The position numbers and the translations under genes are program-made. A stretch of 64,000 bases of DNA from Balamuthia mandrillaris (lineage: Eukaryota; Discosea; Longamoebia; Balamuthiidae), in contig JAVKOQ010000106.1 of assembly GCA_031835245.1 (NCBI GenBank), positions 107,725 to 171,724 on the forward strand, written 5' to 3'. The notes under the pieces were generated by a model. That model saw only the letters and a list, made by a program, of their open reading frames with translations, was not told the origin of the DNA and ran no database searches. Every line of letters begins with the position of its first letter. The stretch's first letter is position 1. This document shows, one piece after another, positions 52,161 to 61,545 of this stretch.

Positions 52161-52297
52161 TGTTATACCACTCTCCCATAATACCTATTCCTATCTCTCC
52201 TTGTATATATATCTCTTTTTTTCATTTTATTAAGGTTTTTTCCCTACACCCATTGAGTTGGTGTCCATCAGGTTGTTCCCTTACCGGCCTTATCACA
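52161..52297 (+). repeat. 3' LTR of the compact chromovirus
   Basis: 137 bp, beginning TGTTATACCAC and ending TTATCACA. It differs from the 5' LTR at a modest number of positions, so the element is not new. Confidence 0.85.
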
Positions 52298-52365
52298 ATC
52301 TTTTTTGGCTTTGTTATGTTTAAAAATAGTAGTAGGTATGTTTTCATAGTAGTAGGAGGGTGGGG

Positions 52366-52413
52366 TATAGTTTGGTGTTGTCCTCAAAGCAAATAAACTT
52401 CTTATTACTACTA
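52366..52413 (+). repeat. LINE 3'-tail fragment
   Basis: TATAGTTTGGTGTTG followed by GCAAATAAACTTCTTATTACTACTA matches the 3' end of the intact LINE (about 58998-59046). It is a severely 5'-truncated copy. Confidence 0.75.
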
Positions 52414-52535
52414 AAAGCTAATGCTGATTGCTAACCTGTAACTCTATAGACATATCTTTTCATCATGTACAAGAGAGAAGAGATGAGTGGAGACAAGAAA
52501 GAGGAAATGTGTGTATGCAAGAAGATGAGCATAGA

Positions 52536-52567
<32 letters not shown>

Positions 52568-53180
52568 CTGAAGAGAGATATACAGTAGGAGGAAAAAATG
52601 CACAATGTTTGCAGCAACAAACTTAAATGGTTACAAACTGTCTGGTGTAAACATTTCCTTGTGAAACAAAGAAAGGTCATCCTCTTCATTTTCCTTTTTT
52701 TCCCTTTTTCCTCATGACACACTCAAAGTACACACTTTGGTCCACACCTCTTTTCTTGTAAATAAACCCAGAGTTGCTTATATGCTGTCCCTTTCTTGAT
52801 CCACAGGGTTTATCCCCCATCAACATGCAGTTGTTATAGAAATTGAAATCCCAAGTCCCTTTATCTTGAACATCAGGATAAAGGAGCTTGCCTGAGAATA
52901 GTATGCTGACCAGGCATTGATAATGATAGCATAAGGTATGGCAAACCCAACCTTCATAATCCAAAACTATAACTAAACTTTTGCATGCTTCAATTCATTG
53001 CCAGAAAAAAAAAGAAGGACAGTTCTTCATTGTTTAAACCTTTTCTATTACCAATTGCCAGATTGCTGGCTCTATAGCAGCTGTTTTTTGTGATGAGAAG
53101 CAGGAGGCAGAAGTGGAATGCTTGTTGCTCCTCATGAGGAGTTTACCAAACACTTACTTCAAGACTCCTCATGTTGGATT
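52414..53180. other. Unassigned sequence with a (GA)n tract
   Basis: Contains (GA)n at 52541-52566; otherwise no recognisable gene. Short ORFs lack family features. Confidence 0.4.
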
Positions 53181-53857
53181 GGTCCCAGAACCTTGAATTC
53201 AAGGACGTCTTCTGCTACAAGCTTCCTGAGCCAGGAAGTGTTAAACTTCCTCCTCACAAGATAGTCCTAATGGATTATACCCCATCCGTGTGAAGCCTCA
53301 CAAGGTCAGCACCAAGGTTCAGGAGACCATTGATGCTGCCATGGATGACATGCTACTCATGGGCATCATTTGCAAATCTGTCAGTGGATGAGCACACCCA
53401 GTAATCATCATCATCAAGAAGGACGGAAAACCATGTTTCTGTATTGATTACAGAGAGCTAAACAAACGGACAGTGAAGGACACACATTGATGACCTCATC
53501 GTTTTTTCCAAGACATTTAAGGACCACCTTGTTCACTTACGCAAGGTCTTTGAGCGTCTCTGTGAGTATCAACTCTATGTGAAGGTCAACAAATGTGCCT
53601 TTGTGAAGAAGACAATGGAGTACCTTGGACATATGGTGTCTAGTGATGGAATTAGTCCTGTGCAGAGCAAGGTCAAGGTGGTGCAAGATTGCCCTTGCCC
53701 TACCACGAGGAAGCAACTACAAAGCTTCCTTGGACTTGCAAACTATCACAAGTTCATCCATCATCTTGCTGAAATGGTGAAGCCTCTCACTGACCTCATG
53801 AGCCCCAAAACGAATTCGTGTGAAGTGATGAGCAGGAACAGGCTTTTCAAGGGATAA
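53181..53857 (+). pseudogene. Gypsy reverse transcriptase remnant with internal deletion
   Basis: Segments read KPGSVK-like start, KVSTKVQETIDAAMDDMLLM, VIIIIKKDGKPCFCIDYREL, then jump to HIDDLIVFSKTFKDH, VKVNKCAFVKKTMEYLGHMV and FLGLANYHKFI. The fingers and the thumb are present, but the palm between DYREL and the Y/H-I-D-D catalytic box is deleted, and stop codons interrupt the frame. Confidence 0.8.
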
Positions 53858-53989
53858 AGGAGTTTTGAGACAAGAAGTGTATTCAAGAGAATAGAGGAAG
53901 GACAATGAGAGTGAATCTTCAATATTGCTTCAAAGTACATCAAGAGAAAGGAGGAAAAGGAGAAAGGAAAGATGGATAAATACAAAAAA

Positions 53990-54110
53990 AAGGAGAGTTG
54001 AGGATGAGGAAATAAGAAAAGTAAAAGTACACTATGGCTGTCCAATGCTTACTTTTTATGTATAGTTTGGTGTTGCTCCCAGAGCAAATAAACTTCTTAT
54101 TACTACTACT
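53990..54110 (+). mobile_element. 5'-truncated LINE copy (3' end only)
   Basis: About 115 bp match the LINE 3' UTR at 58938-59048, including GCAAATAAACTTCTTATTACTACTAC. It lies just before the insertion point of the intact LINE. Confidence 0.8.
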
Positions 54111-54162
54111 ACATATTATTCTATAATTATAAGGATGAAAAAGTTATCCTAGGGGGGGAAAA

Positions 54163-55518
54163 ATGCGGAAAAATAGGACTCTGCCACGCAAGAGCACTGA
54201 ATTGATTGACAGTCAGGAGAGGGAACAGGTCCTACGTCGATGGGTGGATCTGGCCATGAAGGAACGTCTTAGACTGGGGACCCTAAACGGTAATCGTTCG
54301 TGGAAGCCCGCTTTGCAAGCTGTGCAAAAAGAGGCAAAGATCCCCGAGGGTTTTGTCAAAGGGGACAAGCTAAATCAGTTTCTGGAGGAAGCGTTCAAGT
54401 TGGCGGTGGAAAAGTATGGGCACCTGAACACTACCACAGTCAAGATTCCTTCTCCCAGGGTGAACCAAAAGGAGGAGGACGACAGAGGGGCAGAGGATCA
54501 GTGTAACTCGGTAGCGGATTCGCCCCGCCGAGAGGAAGGGACAAGTGTTGTGCCCAAGGGGAAGATTGATTCGGACTCAGTCAGTGCAGACGGCGTTAAG
54601 GAGCGAACCAATAGTCAAGTGGCGCTGCTGTTTGATTGTATTAGCCGTGTTTCTCACGAGTGTGGTAAGCTCTCCGAGGCAGGCGTACTCTCACTCGCAG
54701 TGATTATACGATTCAGGGACCTGATTGAATCCCTCGACAAGGAGATCAATAATCTTATGGTGGAAAAAGGAAGTGCAAATAGTACCAAAGGCGGCCTTAC
54801 TCTGGGTTCCCAACGGTCTTACGCGGAGGTGGTCGGATCAGCTCCGCGGTGTGATATGATTACTGCGGAAAGGAATTTCCCTCCAACGGCAACTACAGTC
54901 AGCGCGCCAAGCTTGGAATACTGGAAGGAAGAAATGGCAAAGGAACAAGGGATATGTTGGCAGGATAACTCCAACATATACAGGAGGACGTGGACCAAAG
55001 ATACAGTAACCGACCCGAACTATTGGTCTACAGTAAAACCAAAGTATGGCTTTGCCAGTCCCTACTCCAAGGTAGGGGCGGTGGAGGGCAGATCGATTGT
55101 GGTGAGCGGTAAGGACCTTAAGAAGGAAAAGGTAAGTGAGAGGATCTTCGCGCTGGGGCTCAAGCACGTCGGAGTGTGGAAAGTAGGAGAGAAGAATGGC
55201 ACGCAGCATTGGGGAGTTACTTTGGAGACGGCCCAGGCTGCCGAAGACATTATTGCGGAAAGAGCCAGGCTGTATGCTTTTACCCGCTGGTGGGTGGGCA
55301 AAGCCCGATTTGAAGAAGCCAAGAATGAAGGTAAACCGCTGTGGAAGCCTAAAGAGCAAAGAAAGATGGAGAAGAAGAAGGAAAAGGAGGAGAATGTTGG
55401 AACAGTGGCCTTGGACAGCTCTTTGGAACTCTCAAGCATCGCGCTGGCTGAGGAGGAGTATCATGGTGCTGCCAACTGGTCTGACATTGTGGAGGAGGAA
55501 GGAGAGGAGACCCAATGA
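54163..55518 (+). CDS. LINE ORF1 protein
   Basis: 451 aa, starting MRKNRTLPRKSTELIDSQE. It is charged throughout, with a Lys/Glu-rich C-terminal part (KEQRKMEKKKEKEE) and an acidic end (DIVEEEGEETQ). No CCHC knuckle is visible. A segment with RSYAEVVGS followed about 85 residues later by GKDLKKEKVSERIFALGLKH and HVGVWKVGEKNGTQHWGVT may form an RRM- or CTD-like nucleic-acid-binding fold, but this is uncertain. ORF1 proteins coat the element RNA. The TGA stop overlaps the ORF2 start (ATGA at 55515). Confidence 0.85.
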   Translation: MRKNRTLPRKSTELIDSQEREQVLRRWVDLAMKERLRLGTLNGNRSWKPALQAVQKEAKIPEGFVKGDKLNQFLEEAFKLAVEKYGHLNTTTVKIPSPRVNQKEEDDRGAEDQCNSVADSPRREEGTSVVPKGKIDSDSVSADGVKERTNSQVALLFDCISRVSHECGKLSEAGVLSLAVIIRFRDLIESLDKEINNLMVEKGSANSTKGGLTLGSQRSYAEVVGSAPRCDMITAERNFPPTATTVSAPSLEYWKEEMAKEQGICWQDNSNIYRRTWTKDTVTDPNYWSTVKPKYGFASPYSKVGAVEGRSIVVSGKDLKKEKVSERIFALGLKHVGVWKVGEKNGTQHWGVTLETAQAAEDIIAERARLYAFTRWWVGKARFEEAKNEGKPLWKPKEQRKMEKKKEKEENVGTVALDSSLELSSIALAEEEYHGAANWSDIVEEEGEETQ

Positions 55519-58500
55519 CTTCAGTAGCGTTTGTCAACTCTAGGGGCTGGGGACAAGAGGAATTGGTCAGCTGTTGGGCTGACAGTAAGCAATTTGACAT
55601 TATTGGAGTGTGCGAACATAGGAGGATGGTTGCCCCTCGATTGGAGGGGTATCGGTGGATGGGTGGAGGGGCTGCTCCAGGGAGGAGTGGCTATGGAAGG
55701 GGTGGCGCAGGTTTCTTTGTTCGAGAGGGCTACAAGGGGAACATCGGAGAAAGGAAAGAGTGGCGAACACCCAACTCCACTTGGGTGGAACTGGCGGGAC
55801 AGGGTTGCATCTTTATAATCGGTATAGTGTATCTCCCTCCAGGAGGTACCGTGGACAACTTTAAGGTCACCTTGGCTGCGATTGAGAAAAGAATCCTGGA
55901 CGTGGTCAAGGAAGGAAGACCCCTGATTATTGGAGGTGATTGGACCGCCAGGGTTGGAAAGGGATGGAATGGTAGAGGTGAATCTACTTACAACACGAGA
56001 GGAAAGGTGTTGGTGGAGGCTTTCAAAAGGCTGGCCCTCTCGTTGCCTCAGCTCGAAGAGGAAGCGCCAGTATTTACATGGAGAGCTGGAAAACGAAAGA
56101 GCATTGTGGACTATGTGGTAGCATGGAGATGGACGGGCAAGGTAGTTGGTGACAGATGGCAAGCTTGGACCGATCATCGACCACTGGTAGTCGAGTTGAA
56201 GGACCCAGCAGATAATTGTGGCGGGGTTTGGATGGAACGATGGAAGTGGAAGTCCTACTCGGAGGAAGATCGCAAGAGGAGGTGGAGGGAGTACAAACGC
56301 GGGTGCAAGCGTTTCTTCAAAGGAGAGGAATGGAAGGCCATGGTCAAGAAAACACGGGAGGGAACAGCTACTGTTGAAGATCTTTGGAGCAAGTGGAAAA
56401 AAGGATTGTGGGATTGTGCAATGAGATGGTTTGGTAGAGAAAGGAGACTGATAGGAGCAACAACAAGCAGGGCAAGGAAGCCATGGTGGACAGCAGAGTT
56501 AACATCCTTGAACAAGCAGGTAGTGATAGCCCATGCTCAGTGGCTAAGAGAAGGAAAGAATGATGGAAAGGCCAGAGAGGAATTTGTGGAACTCAGGAAA
56601 AGGTTTGTGAAGTTGTGGAGAGCCAACAAATGGGACTGGATGAAGTGGAAAAGACAAGAGAACATCAAGGAAATGCAGAAATGGATCGGCAACATGTGGA
56701 GGATAGTGGCAAAGCGTAGAGCAGAGCCCAAAGCAGTTAGGGAGCACCACGGTAGCACGGCAGCCTTCAAGGAACATTGGGCAAAGCTGGGAAGGAAGGA
56801 TTCTTCCATTGGGAGCTTGCATCGAGAGGAAGCAGGTCCAGAAGGACTACCTTGGTCTGGTAGTAACTGGCTTAAGAAGGAGAGTTTTAATCTTGCATGG
56901 AGGAAAAGATTGAGGGTGGGCAAAGCAGCTGGGGTGGACAATATTGATGGGGAAATGATGAAGTATGGAGGCAAACATGTGCAAGATGCAACTTGGACGC
57001 TGATCAAGGTCATTGAGAACCAAGGCATATTCCCCAAGGAGTGGAAACAGGGGGTGGTTATTCCCTTGCATAAGGCAGGAGATCCCCAGAATCCAGCAAA
57101 CTATAGAGGTATTACTCTCCTATGCAATGCAGCCAAGGTGTTTGAAGGAGCTATCTTGGTACAATTGAACATACAAGCAAGAGAGCAAGGGTGGATAAGT
57201 AATTGCCAGGGTGGATTTAGAAAAGGAAGGGGAGTCATGGATCAGGTGTGGCGGTTGAAGAAATGCCTGATGAAGAGAAGCAAAGAACGTACCTATATTG
57301 CTCTGTTGGATATCAGCAAGGCATATGACATGCTTGACCATGACATACTGGCAAGGACATTACGCAAAAGAGGAGCAGAAGAGGCAGCAGTGGGTATCAT
57401 TACAGAGTGGTACCATGGTATGACGAGTGTTATTCGCATGAATGGGCAGCTTTCAGAGGAATTTCTGGTGGAAAGAGGAGTTAAGCAAGGAGGAGTTTTG
57501 TCTCCATTCTTGTTCAATGTATACATTGATGTGGGGGCAAGAAAGCTACAAGCTGCAGAGGAGAAGGAAAGAGGAGATAAAGCAAGGAATGTTTGCTTGT
57601 TGTTTGCAGATGACTTGGCAGTGGTGGCCAGCGACCCATTTGAGCTTCAGAGAAGATTGAATGTAGCAGTGGAGGCAGTGAATGCTCTGGGACTTCAGTT
57701 CAATGCAAAGAAATCAGTGGTGCTAGTACAAGGAAAGAAGGCTCATTTTCAAGAGTGGAGACTGAAGGGGGAGGCTGTGAAACGGGTGAAGGAGGCCAAG
57801 TACCTGGGACTGTGGTTTGAAGAAAGTGGGGAATGGACAACTCATGCCAAGGAGAGGATCACCAAGGCCAAGCAAGCCCTCTACAGCCTTAGGCAGCGGG
57901 GAGCCATTGCCCAAGGCCTTGGTACACGCACTGCCCAGATTGCTGCAGAGGCTATTGTCAAGTCTACCTTGTCATATGGATTATGTATGACAGAGCTTTC
58001 CAAATCATGGTGGAAGAAGATCGAAGCAGTGTGGAATGAGACAGCAAGAAGTGTATTGCAAGTTCATCGAAGGACTGTGGCGGGGGTTTGTAGAGCAGAA
58101 TTGGGCTGGTTGACCATCAAGGCCTACTGTGAGTTGGAAAGACAAGCAGTAATTCATCATGCTGAGAGGCAAGATGGCCACTTTGAGCTACTTGAAGAGG
58201 TAAGCCAAGCAAGTGAAGAGGAAGGGGAGAAGAATGAAGGTGAGGGAGGTGACGGAACGACAGTTGTTGAAAAGAAAGCCAAGAGGATGAGGGCCTTAAC
58301 TCGAGTAGCCAAGATGGAGTATGCAGCTGAAGGAGAAAGAGGAACAAGAGCATGGCTATGGCATAACTTCTTGACAAATGGAAGATGTTTGGTTGGACAA
58401 CAACGGAGCTTAGTGATTACCAACCCAAGGAAAGAACGTTTGATGAATGCTATTCGCTGTGGTGGACTGCCTATTGGAAAAAAGTGGGGATCCATTCAGA

Positions 58501-58820
58501 AGTCTGAGGTGGATAGCAAGTGCCCTGCATGTGATGCTGAGGAAGAAACAGCAGAACACTTCCTGTTAAGGTGTCCTAACCTTTGGGAAGATCGCTTTAG
58601 AATCTGGAGTGTGGACAATGGAAGTGAAGAACAAGTCAGAAAGCTGATTATTGAAGACTGTACAACAAAGCTCCTGTCAAGTGGAAAGAAATGTAACAGA
58701 GCTCAAGAGATGGAACAATGTAAGCAAAGTTGTAAACGAGTGTGGAGATTATGGGCAGCAAGAGCAAGTTGGAAGCATGGAAGTTCTTCTGCATTTTATC
58801 AGTCTTTGGAAGTAATGTAA
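55515..58820 (+). CDS. LINE ORF2: APE endonuclease and reverse transcriptase
   Basis: 1,101 aa. The endonuclease covers roughly residues 1-235, with VYLPPGG, GGDWTARVG, KSIVDYVVAWR and the TDHRPLVVEL catalytic end. RT spans about residues 475-760: GVDNIDGEMM, GVVIPLHKAGDPQNPANYRG, GGFRKGRGVMDQ, LLDISKAYDMLDHD (motif A), KQGGVLSPFLFN, FADDLAVVAS (catalytic F-A-D-D) and AKYLGLWF. A C-terminal zinc knuckle reads CPACDAEEETAEHFLLRC (C-x2-C-x8-H-x4-C). Translation probably depends on ORF1 because the ORF2 start overlaps the ORF1 stop. Confidence 0.95.
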   Translation: MTSVAFVNSRGWGQEELVSCWADSKQFDIIGVCEHRRMVAPRLEGYRWMGGGAAPGRSGYGRGGAGFFVREGYKGNIGERKEWRTPNSTWVELAGQGCIFIIGIVYLPPGGTVDNFKVTLAAIEKRILDVVKEGRPLIIGGDWTARVGKGWNGRGESTYNTRGKVLVEAFKRLALSLPQLEEEAPVFTWRAGKRKSIVDYVVAWRWTGKVVGDRWQAWTDHRPLVVELKDPADNCGGVWMERWKWKSYSEEDRKRRWREYKRGCKRFFKGEEWKAMVKKTREGTATVEDLWSKWKKGLWDCAMRWFGRERRLIGATTSRARKPWWTAELTSLNKQVVIAHAQWLREGKNDGKAREEFVELRKRFVKLWRANKWDWMKWKRQENIKEMQKWIGNMWRIVAKRRAEPKAVREHHGSTAAFKEHWAKLGRKDSSIGSLHREEAGPEGLPWSGSNWLKKESFNLAWRKRLRVGKAAGVDNIDGEMMKYGGKHVQDATWTLIKVIENQGIFPKEWKQGVVIPLHKAGDPQNPANYRGITLLCNAAKVFEGAILVQLNIQAREQGWISNCQGGFRKGRGVMDQVWRLKKCLMKRSKERTYIALLDISKAYDMLDHDILARTLRKRGAEEAAVGIITEWYHGMTSVIRMNGQLSEEFLVERGVKQGGVLSPFLFNVYIDVGARKLQAAEEKERGDKARNVCLLFADDLAVVASDPFELQRRLNVAVEAVNALGLQFNAKKSVVLVQGKKAHFQEWRLKGEAVKRVKEAKYLGLWFEESGEWTTHAKERITKAKQALYSLRQRGAIAQGLGTRTAQIAAEAIVKSTLSYGLCMTELSKSWWKKIEAVWNETARSVLQVHRRTVAGVCRAELGWLTIKAYCELERQAVIHHAERQDGHFELLEEVSQASEEEGEKNEGEGGDGTTVVEKKAKRMRALTRVAKMEYAAEGERGTRAWLWHNFLTNGRCLVGQQRSLVITNPRKERLMNAIRCGGLPIGKKWGSIQKSEVDSKCPACDAEEETAEHFLLRCPNLWEDRFRIWSVDNGSEEQVRKLIIEDCTTKLLSSGKKCNRAQEMEQCKQSCKRVWRLWAARASWKHGSSSAFYQSLEVM

Positions 58821-59063
58821 GCAAGGAAAAGAGGAAAAAGGAAAGGGAAAGAAAAGGATAGCTAGATGATACAAAGTTGGTCTGAAATCTCATTAAACAC
58901 CTTTCACTTGTGAATTGAGTAACAATTGGGAAGGCATTGAGGATGAGGGAGTAAGAAAAGTAAGAGTACACTATGTATGTACAAGGCTTACTTTTTATGT
59001 ATAGATTGGTGTTGCTCTCAGAGCAAATAAACTTTTTATTACTACTACTATAATTATAAGGAT

Positions 59064-60074
59064 AAAACCATTCCTTTCACAAGCAAACTTATTTTATTTC
59101 ATTTATTTTTCACAAAACTTTCATTAACACACACTCATATAAGAAGCACACTTCCTTTGTTATTGTTGCAACAATGCAATGTTAGAGTTTGAGGAATTGA
59201 CAGTGAAGCAACTGTGCCAAAAGATTCAAGACCTTGGTGGATGAATTGCTACCAAGGACACTGTCACAACCCGGCCTTGGGTCGTGCCAATCCCTCTCTC
59301 TCACACAACGCTCACAAAGGAGAGATAAGATTGGGGTGGTTCTTGGTTTGCTCTTATTAGAAAGACCTGCTTCGTGTGTACAGTTTTTCTCTCTAATTCT
59401 GTTATTCTCTCCTTTTTCCCCTCTTTTCCCTTCTCTATTCTCTTGAATATTTTTCATGTCTTATCATTGACTATTATAACGCAATACTTAGAGATTCCGT
59501 TGATTGGCTGGTTGACGTCATCCTATTGATGAGACCGAGATCGCGCCGCGTGACAACACCAAAGCAGTCGTCCTGGCCTGCACTTTTGATGCCGTAGCAG
59601 AATGCTTTTAACTACAACTACCATGAAAGCTGCAATCAATGGTATCTGGCCTTTTTGAGGCGGCTGAGAACAGATGGTGGCAAGGGAATCATTGTCAACC
59701 AATCTCCTCATTGACTTAATCATGTAGAAGAAGTAACAACTCTTAGTTTGAGGAAGGCAAACACTACTGTGGTAATGGCCTCACTTTGCTCTCTGGAGCA
59801 CCTGAAGTGCAATACTCAAAGAGCACTACTCAGCCTACATCCCATATCTTACCAAAAGTGCCCAAGATACTGTCATGCTTCACTGTGTTGATGAAACAAG
59901 AATCAAAGGTCATATTTTTCTTAAAAGCCTTGATTTAAAAAGATGGACAACTATTTACAACCATTAAATAAGGGACAATATTCTGTGATGTAAAGTATTT
60001 TCTTTGACAGGATCATCTCGCACTACTCTGTGGCAGCAACATTTAGTGAACAAATAAAGAAAAATGAAGCAAAT
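59064..60074. other. Intergenic region between the LINE and RABL3
   Basis: About 1 kb with no recognised gene. A segment from about 59258 (TGTCACAACCCGGCC) has an LTR-like beginning, but no partner copy was found. The short ORFs are not convincing. Confidence 0.4.
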
Positions 60075-61249
60075 TTAAAACACTACATACATTTGAACGT
60101 GAGAAGATGAGTTGCTTCGATGAGACCGGTGGCCAATATCATGTTGTTGTGCAAGCACTAGATCAAGAAAAGCATGCAGCTGAGCATGTGCTTTAGTACC
60201 TTCAAGAAAAGTAGTCGAGTCGAGTGTGTTCTAAGAAACCGATTGAGATCAGGGATGAACATCGTCATTATACCAGTTGCCACAGAATAATGAATACAGG
60301 GAACATGTACCACATAAAGGCTGTGCCCTTCCACTATTTCGGAGCTAGACAAAGGTTTTAATGCTGTGAATTTGCTGGTAGCCCAAAGGTCTGCTTTTGT
60401 GCCTATGATAAGCACAGGCAAGCTGCCACGAAAGAGCTCAAGCTCTAACTTATGCTCTGAAAATGGCCTTGTTTGTGGCTTATCGCTGGTGAGTGAAGAG
60501 AAGGGGGAGAATGGCAGAGAAGAAAAAGAAGAAGTGTGGGAAAGGATAGTGGAAGAGAATGTGTGCTGTTGTTGGAATGCGTCTTCGCTGTTGGCACTAC
60601 CCGAAGCATCTCCTATCTCCTTCCATCGAAAACTATCTGCCCCTATCACTTGTTTTATCCATCCACTTAAATTTTCAAACGACTTTCGGTTGGTGAGATC
60701 ATGAACCAATATTAATCCTTTTGAGACAATGTAAGTAGCCTGGGAGGTACCAAGAAGTTAGAGAGGAAGAGCTCACCATTTGGAGCGTTGAAGAAGATGG
60801 TGCGAGCCTTGGCATACTTTTTAGCTCCACCAACATCCCAAAGTTCAATAAAGTATTGCCGTCTCCTGTGCTCATGTAGCTGGGAGGAACTGTGAGCAAA
60901 CCGAAACAAAGAGCAGAAAAAAAAACTACCATTAGTTCAACTGAACAGCCAACGGTTCGGGAATTCCACTGTTTGGCCAGGGCTTGGCTAGAGCTTAGTA
61001 ACTGGACAAGGCTACTCTTACCTGCCTGCAACAAAGGTCAGCTACATGGCAACACTTCTGCAAGAAAAACCATGAACCTACGCCAGCGTCGCCTACAACC
61101 AAAACTTTGGTTGACTGATCGGAGATGTTAGTGTTCTCAGCAACAGGCCTCATGCTATTCATGTCCGCACCGGCAAAGGCAAAGGCCTCCTCCACACCTA
61201 AGCCAGAAGTGCGGTAGCCGCCGCCAGAGGAGCTGCTGACAGGCAGCAT
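60075..61249 (-). CDS. RABL3: RABL3-like small GTPase
   Basis: It starts MLPVSSSSGGGYRTSG (61249). The G1 motif spans an intron: KVLVVGDAGVG then KSSLVQLL. Switch/G3 reads YFIELWDVGGAKKYAKART, where WDVGG replaces the usual WDTAG, as in RABL3. Then come VHDLTNRKSFENLSGWIKQV and G4-like VLIIGTKADLW. A Ser/Phe-rich insertion (about 60575-60470) splits the domain. The C-terminal exon reads STTFLEGTKAHAQLHAFLDL, ending MYVVF with TAA at 60075. No prenylation Cys is visible at the end, as in RABL3. RABL3 regulates trafficking and cell division in animals. The N-terminal extension of about 45 residues is unusual. It is divergent from eIF3f. Confidence 0.88.
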
Positions 61250-61545
61250 CGTTTTGGTGGTGGTTGGGTTCTTGTTGGTTGTTCCTCGATGCGAATAAGG
61301 GAATAATATAATAATAGGTTGGGATGGATAAAGCGGACCAGCACGCAGGGAAATGGACCCTCAGAGTTAGTTTCTCAATTTCTTCTCCTCTCCTCTGCCC
61401 CCCTCCCCCTTGCTTTTTCTTGTTCTTTCTTCTTCTTCTGTGCTGCTGCTGCTGCTGCTTTTTGTGGGTCGATTGTTTGTCGCTTTTGTCTACTTCTTCT
61501 TTTTCTTTTGACTCAAGGGAGCTGATTTTTTTCTTTTGAAGCGTC

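Larger units (their letters stand above)
51215..52297 (+). mobile_element. Compact chromovirus (Ty3/gypsy) deletion derivative
   Basis: Two matching LTRs (51215-51352 and 52161-52297) enclose only about 0.8 kb. The element is flanked by the 4-bp direct repeat ATCT (51211-51214 and 52298-52301). A polypurine tract (GGGAGGGGGAAG, 52149-52160) touches the 3' LTR. The inside holds a gag-like start and the integrase C-terminus with a chromodomain; protease, RT, RNase H and most of integrase are missing. It looks like a non-autonomous product of a larger chromovirus. Confidence 0.85.
54137..59048 (+). mobile_element. Apparently intact APE-type LINE retrotransposon
   Basis: About 4.9 kb bounded by the direct repeat TATAATTATAAGGAT (54122-54136 and 59049-59063). 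It has a 5' leader of only about 26 nt, two uninterrupted ORFs, a 3' UTR with GCAAATAAAC, and a TTACTACTA tail in place of poly(A). No RNase H domain was seen. The domain order (APE endonuclease, RT, C-terminal zinc knuckle) places it with APE-type LINEs, but I cannot assign a clade by eye. Both ORFs are open, so it may be competent or very recent. Confidence 0.92.

Noticed and set aside
59258-59480. LTR-like start TGTCACAACCCGG
   Set aside because: No paired end, no duplication and no element inside.
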